Shown here in pieces: positions 59,613 to 64,000 of a stretch of DNA of 64,000 nucleotides. The first letter of the stretch is position 1. Each line of letters opens with the position of its first letter. The notes under the pieces are model-generated. The model was not told the origin of the DNA, ran no database searches, and was given only the letters and a program-made list of their open reading frames with translations. The position numbers and the translations under genes are program-made. The DNA is from Amycolatopsis tucumanensis. Lineage in GTDB: Bacteria; Actinomycetota; Actinomycetes; Mycobacteriales; Pseudonocardiaceae. The stretch is taken from positions 16,580 through 80,579 of the forward strand of contig NZ_JAKGSD010000038.1 of assembly GCF_021654135.1 (NCBI RefSeq). The letters run 5' to 3'.

Positions 59613-61508
59613 GTGGAGTGGTTGATCGCCCCGTTCGAGGTGTCCTTCGTGCAACGGGCTTGGTGGGGAGGGGTCCTGGTGTCGGGCGTGTGCGCGCTCG
59701 CCGGGACGTGGATGGTGTTGCGGGGCCTGGCTTTCCTCGGTGACGCGATGTCGCACGGCATGCTGCCGGGGGTCGCGCTCGCGGCCCTGTTCGGCGGCAG
59801 CCCGGTGCTCGGCGCGGCTCTCAGCGCCGGCGCGATGGCGGCCGGGGTCACCGCGCTCGGCCGGTCGCGCCGGATATCGCAGGACACGAGCATCGGGTTG
59901 CTCTTCGTGGGCATGCTGGCCCTGGGCGTGATCATCGTGTCCAGGTCGCAGTCGTACGCAGTGGACCTCACCGGGTTCCTGTTCGGCGACGTTCTCGCGG
60001 TCCGCGACCGGGATCTGCTGTTCCTGGCGGTCGCGCTCGCCGTCGCCGGGGTCGTGGCGCTGCTGGGGCACCGCTCGTTCGTCGCGCTGACCTTCGACGA
60101 GCGCACCGCGCACACCCTCGGTCTCCGGCCGCGCCGGGCGCACGCCGCGCTGCTCGGCCTGGTCACGCTCGCGATCGTGGCGTCCTTCCACGTCGTCGGC
60201 ACGCTGCTGGTGTTCGGCCTGCTGGTCGCGCCTCCCGCGGCCGCCCTGTACTGGGCGCGGCGCGTCCCAGCCGTGATGTTGATCGCCGCGTTGCTCGGCG
60301 CCTTCGCGACGACGGCCGGGCTGCTGATCTCGTGGCACTGGGGCACCGCCGCCGGCGCGACGATCGCCGCGGTGGCCGTGGCGCTGTTCGGGTTGTCGGC
60401 CCTCGCCGCGCGCCTGCGGGACCGCGTGCCGCGCAAGGCGCTCGCCCTGCTCGCCACACTTCCGCTCGCGGCCTGCGCCCCGGAACCGCCGCCCGCCGAA
60501 CCGCCGCACGGCTACATCGAGGGCGCCGAGGAAACCGCCGAGGCGCAACCCCGGTTGGTGCTCACCGACCGGGCGGGCGCCGTACGCGTGCTGGACCTGA
60601 TCACCGAGTCGATGACCGAGCTGCCGCCGGCGCCGGGCGTCGAGCGCATCGCCACCGACGGGCGCTTCGCGTACCTCTCCGCGGGAAGCACCGTGCACGT
60701 CGTGGACAGCGGGTCCTGGATGGTCGACCACGGCGACCACGTGCACTACTACCGCACCGCGCCCACCGCGGCGGGCACGCGTCCCGGCGGCCCGGTCGTC
60801 GCCGCGCACGCCGACAGCACAGTGACCGCGCTGGTGGCCGAGGGGCGCACCGCGCTGTCCGGCCGGGAAACCGCGGGGGTGGCGGTCCCGCTGGGGGAGC
60901 GGCTGGTGGTCGCCGACGGCGCCGTCGAGGTCCGCGGCCGCGACGGGGTCACCGAACGCGTGCTGGAGCCGGTCTGCGCCGATCCGCGCGGGTCCGCGGT
61001 GACCAGGCGTGGCGTGGTGATCGGCTGCGCGGACGGTGCCGTGCTCGTGTCCGAAAAGGACTTCGCGGCGGTCCACATCCCCTATCCCGCCGGCGGTCCG
61101 CGGGCGGTGGAGTTCACCCACCGTCCCGGCAGCGCCACGCTCACCGCCCGCGCGGGCGACCGGGGTGTCTGGGTGCTCGACGTGACCGAGAAGACCTGGC
61201 GGTTGCTGGAAACCGGGCCGGTGGTGGCCGTCAACGCGGTCGGCTCCGGCGGAGCCGTGCTCACGCTGACCGCCGACGGCGTGCTGCACGCGCTGGACTC
61301 GGAAACCGGCGCGGAGACCGCGCGCCGTCCGTTGATCAGCGGTCCGGTCGATCCGGGCGCCGCGATCCACCTGGACACCAGCCGGGCGTACGTGAACGAC
61401 GTCGCCGCGCGGGTCGTGCACGAGATCGACTACGCCGACAACCTGCGGATCGCCCGCACCCTGCCCACCGGCATCGCGCCGGCGCTGTTCGTGGAGACCG
61501 GGCGATGA
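59613..61508 (+). CDS. aztB: AztB zinc permease fused to AztD-like propeller
   Basis: 631 residues in one frame. Residues 1-270 are a ZnuB/AztB permease (GTWMVLRGLAFLGDAMSHGMLPGVALA, then TFDERTAHTLGLRP and VVGTLLVFGLLVAPPAAAL). At 272-288 comes RVPRKALALLATLPLAAC, a near-perfect lipoprotein signal with lipobox LAAC (Cys288) whose Val272 is a GTG codon (60426). Residues 310-631 are a beta-propeller like the zinc chaperone AztD, with a His cluster DHGDHVHYY (372-380). Either the transporter carries its own outside chaperone, or two proteins are made from one frame by internal initiation. No Shine-Dalgarno is obvious before 60426. Next gene overlaps (ATGA). Confidence 0.88.
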   Translation: MEWLIAPFEVSFVQRAWWGGVLVSGVCALAGTWMVLRGLAFLGDAMSHGMLPGVALAALFGGSPVLGAALSAGAMAAGVTALGRSRRISQDTSIGLLFVGMLALGVIIVSRSQSYAVDLTGFLFGDVLAVRDRDLLFLAVALAVAGVVALLGHRSFVALTFDERTAHTLGLRPRRAHAALLGLVTLAIVASFHVVGTLLVFGLLVAPPAAALYWARRVPAVMLIAALLGAFATTAGLLISWHWGTAAGATIAAVAVALFGLSALAARLRDRVPRKALALLATLPLAACAPEPPPAEPPHGYIEGAEETAEAQPRLVLTDRAGAVRVLDLITESMTELPPAPGVERIATDGRFAYLSAGSTVHVVDSGSWMVDHGDHVHYYRTAPTAAGTRPGGPVVAAHADSTVTALVAEGRTALSGRETAGVAVPLGERLVVADGAVEVRGRDGVTERVLEPVCADPRGSAVTRRGVVIGCADGAVLVSEKDFAAVHIPYPAGGPRAVEFTHRPGSATLTARAGDRGVWVLDVTEKTWRLLETGPVVAVNAVGSGGAVLTLTADGVLHALDSETGAETARRPLISGPVDPGAAIHLDTSRAYVNDVAARVVHEIDYADNLRIARTLPTGIAPALFVETGR

Positions 61509-62395
61509 GGCGGCTGGTGGCCGCGCTGGCGGCGTTGCTGCTCGTGGCGGGCTGTGCCGGCGCCGGTGACCGGGCCGGGGTGGTCGTGACGACGAACATC
61601 CTCGGCGACGTCACCCGCGCGATCGCCGGGGACCAGGCCGAGGTGACCGTGCTGATGCGGCCCGGCGCGGACCCGCACTCGTTCGCGTTGTCCGCGCAGG
61701 AGGCCGCGTTGCTGGAGGACGCCGGCCTGGTCGTCCACAACGGACTGGGCCTGGAGGAGGGCGTGGCGCGCAACGTGGACGCGGCCGTCCGGGCGGGTGT
61801 GCCGACGCTGGCCGCGGGCGAGGCCGCCGACCCCATTCCGTACGCCGGGGGCGAGCCGGACCCGCACTTCTGGACCGATCCGCGGCGGATGCGCGCGGTG
61901 GTGCTGGCGATCGCGGACGAGGTGGCCCGGGTGCCCGGGGCCGACGCGGCGGTCGTGCGCGCCAACGCGGACGCGTACGTGCGTGAGCTCGACGCGCTCG
62001 ACGCGTGGATGGCCGAGCGCTTCGCCACGATCCCGGCCGAGCGGCGCAAGCTGGTCACCAACCACCACGTCTTCGGTTACCTCGCCCAGCGTTACGGCTT
62101 CGAGGTCGTGGGCGCGGTCGTGCCCAGCGGCACCACGCTCGCCTCGCCGAGCCCGTCCGACCTGGCCGAGCTGGCCGCCGCGATCCGCGCCGCCGGGGTG
62201 CCCGCGATCTTCGCGGACTCCTCGCAGCCCGACCGTCTCGCGCGGGTGCTGGCCGACCAGGCCGGGGTGCGCGTGCGGGTCGTCCCGCTGCACTCCGAGT
62301 CGCTCACCGCGCCCGGCGGGGGAGCGGCGACCTACCTGGAGCTGATGCGGTCCAACACCGACGCGATCGTCTCCGCCCTTGCCGGTTCCCACTGA
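61505..62395 (+). CDS. aztC: Zinc-binding lipoprotein AztC
   Basis: 296 residues of the cluster A-I metal-binding proteins. Lipoprotein signal MRRLVAALAALLLVAGC. Metal ligands expected at His in RPGADPHSFALS, His in LVTNHHVFGYLA and a C-terminal Asp in FADSSQPD; a long helix (AVVLAIADEVARV to DALDAWMAERF) joins the lobes. There is no His-rich loop of ZnuA type, which fits the AztC group that relies on AztD for loading. ATGA-coupled to the permease fusion. Confidence 0.92.
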   Translation: MRRLVAALAALLLVAGCAGAGDRAGVVVTTNILGDVTRAIAGDQAEVTVLMRPGADPHSFALSAQEAALLEDAGLVVHNGLGLEEGVARNVDAAVRAGVPTLAAGEAADPIPYAGGEPDPHFWTDPRRMRAVVLAIADEVARVPGADAAVVRANADAYVRELDALDAWMAERFATIPAERRKLVTNHHVFGYLAQRYGFEVVGAVVPSGTTLASPSPSDLAELAAAIRAAGVPAIFADSSQPDRLARVLADQAGVRVRVVPLHSESLTAPGGGAATYLELMRSNTDAIVSALAGSH

Positions 62396-62408
62396 GAAAG
62401 GTTGTTCT

Positions 62409-63536
62409 GTGAAGAGAGTTGCATTGTCCATTGTGGCTGGTCTGGTGCTGGCCGGGTGCGGCACGAGCCCGTCCGCCGCGCCGGAGGTCACCGACCCGGT
62501 CGTGGTCACCTACGACGGGGGGATCCTGGTGCTCGACGGCGACACGCTGGAGCAGAAGGCGGACCTGCCGCTGGCCGGTTTCAACCGGCTCAACCCGGCC
62601 GGCGACGACCGGCACGTGATGGTGTCCACCGCGGAGGGCTTCCAGGCGCTCGACGCGGTGTCGGCGGAGCTGACGGACGTGAAGTTCCCCGGCGCGAAGC
62701 CCGGTCACGTCGTCCGGCACGCCGGGCGGACCGTGTTGTTCTCCGACGGCACCGGGGAGGTCACGGCGTTCGACCCGGCCGGGTTGTCCGGCGGGCAGCC
62801 GGCGACCGAGGTGTACCGGGCCGCCGAGCCGCACCACGGGGTCGCCATCGAACTGTCCGACGGGCGGCTCGTGGTGACGCTGGGTAACGAGGAGGAGCGG
62901 CGCGGCATCGCGGTCCTCGACGACGCGCGGAAGGAGCTCACGCGCAGTGAGGAGTGCCCCGGCGTGCACGGCGAGGCGACCGCGGCCGGCGAGGCGGTGG
63001 TCATCGGCTGCGAGAACGGGGTGCTCGTCTACCGCGACGGCGTGATCCGGAAGGTGACCAGCCCGACGGAGTACGGCCGGATCGGCAACCAGGCCGGTTC
63101 GGACGCGTCGCCGATCGTGCTGGGCGACTACAAGCAGGACGAGGACGCGGAGCTGGAGCGGCCGCGGCAGGTCTCGCTGATCGACACCGTGGCCGGGACG
63201 CTGAGGCTGGTCGACATCGGCACGAGCTACACGTTCCGCTCGCTGGCGCGTGGCCCGCAGGGTGAGGCGCTGGTGCTCGGCACGGACGGCGGGATCCGGG
63301 TGATCGACCCGGTGAGCGCGCAGATCGTGCGGACGATCCCGGTGACCGGGGCGTGGGAGGAGCCGCTGGAGTGGCAACAGCCCCGCCCGGCGATCTTCAC
63401 CCGCGGCGCCGACGTGTACGTGACCGACCCGGCGACGCGGCAAGTGCACCTGATCGACCTCGCGACGGGGGAGAAGCGCCGGAGCGTGACGCTGCCCCAC
63501 GAGCCGAACGAGCTCAGCGGGGTGGCAGGGCACTGA
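62409..63536 (+). CDS. aztD: Zinc metallochaperone AztD
   Basis: 375 residues. Lipoprotein signal VKRVALSIVAGLVLAGC, then a beta-propeller with family-typical metal-site pieces GHVVRHAGRTVLFSDGTGE, AEPHHGVAIEL, CPGVHGEATAAGEAVVIGCENG and RIGNQAGSDASPIVLGDYK. AztD binds zinc outside the membrane and hands it to AztC. GTG start with AAAGG upstream, 13 bases after aztC. With the domain fused to AztB this operon holds two propellers, related in fold but diverged. Confidence 0.9.
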   Translation: MKRVALSIVAGLVLAGCGTSPSAAPEVTDPVVVTYDGGILVLDGDTLEQKADLPLAGFNRLNPAGDDRHVMVSTAEGFQALDAVSAELTDVKFPGAKPGHVVRHAGRTVLFSDGTGEVTAFDPAGLSGGQPATEVYRAAEPHHGVAIELSDGRLVVTLGNEEERRGIAVLDDARKELTRSEECPGVHGEATAAGEAVVIGCENGVLVYRDGVIRKVTSPTEYGRIGNQAGSDASPIVLGDYKQDEDAELERPRQVSLIDTVAGTLRLVDIGTSYTFRSLARGPQGEALVLGTDGGIRVIDPVSAQIVRTIPVTGAWEEPLEWQQPRPAIFTRGADVYVTDPATRQVHLIDLATGEKRRSVTLPHEPNELSGVAGH

Positions 63537-63748
63537 GGGCAGGGGCGGTCACCGGTCGGTGGCCGCCCCGGCCGCGGCGATCTGGCTGCCGCAGGCCGCC
63601 AACGCGGCCCCGGCGGCCGCCGCCGCGGCGGGGCGCTCGGGGGCCCGCTCGCGCCCTGGGGCGCTGCGGTGGCCCGACCACCGCCGCAGCGGCAGCCCTG
63701 GCGCGGGCGGCCCTGCCGTGGACGGCCCGCGCGCCCCTGCCGTGGGCC

Positions 63749-64000
63749 GTGCGGCTGCGCTGCCTCGGCGGCTCGTGGTGCCTGCCCGCGCGGGTCACTT
63801 CGTCGATCTGGCCGTGGTTTGGCGGCTCGCGCGTCCCTGCCGTGGGCCTGTGCGGCTGCACTGCCTCGGTGGTCCGCGCGTGCCCGCCCCCACGGGCCAC
63901 TGCGACGGTCTGGCCGTGGTTTGGCGGCGCGCCCGCCCCTGCCGCGGGCCTGTGCGGCTGCACTGCCTCGGTGGTCCGCGCGTGCCCGCCCCCACGGGCC
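63749..64000. repeat. 101-102-bp tandem repeat, continues past window edge
   Basis: GTGCGGCTGC begins units at 63749, 63850 and 63952 (period 101 then 102). Units two and three are almost identical as far as the window shows, unit one is diverged. A long minus-strand frame of Arg/Gly/Pro-rich sequence runs through them, but its composition looks like a shadow; the period of 102 would keep frame. The stretch 63540-63748 shows only related GC-rich fragments. Confidence 0.7.

Noticed and set aside
63514..63963. A 149-codon minus-strand Arg/Pro/His-rich frame after aztD
   Set aside because: It spans tandem repeats, lacks a start signal and reads like a shadow; reported only as a repeat.

Overview
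This 64-kb window is very GC-rich DNA, densely packed with genes that often overlap by 1-4 bases (ATGA, GTGA and TGATG junctions) and often start with GTG. The gene set points to a filamentous actinomycete: benABC with a LuxR-type LAL regulator and benE, catBAC, a Pro-rich-tailed Ser/Thr kinase, a stand-alone LigD polymerase domain, an AztABCD zinc system and a SigF-like promoter. A Pseudonocardiales (Amycolatopsis-like) origin is an inference from style; no rRNA or tRNA marker is present. The window reads as a chromosomal catabolic region, with one insertion-sequence remnant and no phage or CRISPR.

Region 1 (1-9.1 kb, minus strand) is one coupled operon: solute-binding lipoprotein, permease and ATPase of a polar-amino-acid-type ABC importer, a CapA-like metallophosphatase, a CaiB-type CoA-transferase, two 2-hydroxyacyl-CoA dehydratase-family subunits that seem to lack the usual cluster cysteines, and a drug-type MFS exporter. 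A PaaX-like regulator is divergent. Region 2 (10.1-12.9 kb) holds a decayed YVTN-propeller pseudogene, an SDR and an M14 peptidase.

Region 3 (12.9-26.3 kb) is a complete benzoate-to-beta-ketoadipate-branch cluster. catC, catA, catB and a LysR regulator lie on the minus strand, divergent from benA, benB, a remarkable 925-residue BenC-FCD-BenD fusion, benK and a LAL regulator, with benE convergent. Benzoate is imported (BenK/BenE), dihydroxylated (BenAB plus the BenC domain), oxidised to catechol (BenD domain), cleaved by CatA and processed by CatB and CatC. Genes for the later beta-ketoadipate steps are not in this window.

Region 4 (26.3-28.6 kb) contains housekeeping genes: CsbD, a membrane protein and a LigD polymerase domain. 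Region 5 (28.7-42.5 kb) is a second aromatic island of 13 minus-strand genes: Rieske oxygenase with a VanB-type reductase, extradiol dioxygenase, hydrolase, aspartate-dehydrogenase-like protein, SDRs, TPP enzyme, DLH-like protein, cupin and MFS. An aldehyde dehydrogenase is divergent; three copies of a CTTAG-N2-CTAAG palindrome lie between them and a MarR gene is nearby. I cannot name its substrate.

Region 6 (42.6-48.2 kb) has an NAD(P)-binding protein, a CPBP protease, a Ser/Thr kinase, a PEBP protein and small acidic proteins. Region 7 (47.2-57.1 kb) is a LacI-controlled operon of hydantoinase A/B, a Gfo/Idh dehydrogenase, an FAD amine oxidase, an MHS transporter and a gamma-glutamyltransferase-like protein. 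Region 8 (57.2-64 kb) carries a small membrane protein behind a SigF-like promoter, a STAS protein, a methyltransferase and a divergent zinc-uptake cluster. In the zinc cluster aztA is preceded by two overlapping mini-ORFs that copy its own start, and the permease is fused in frame to an AztD-like beta-propeller lipoprotein.

A recurring oddity is degenerate micro-duplication of gene ends at gene boundaries: tails of the dehydratase gene and the lacI-type gene, the head of aztA, and repeats inside a Pro-rich ORF and in the benC-benD linker.
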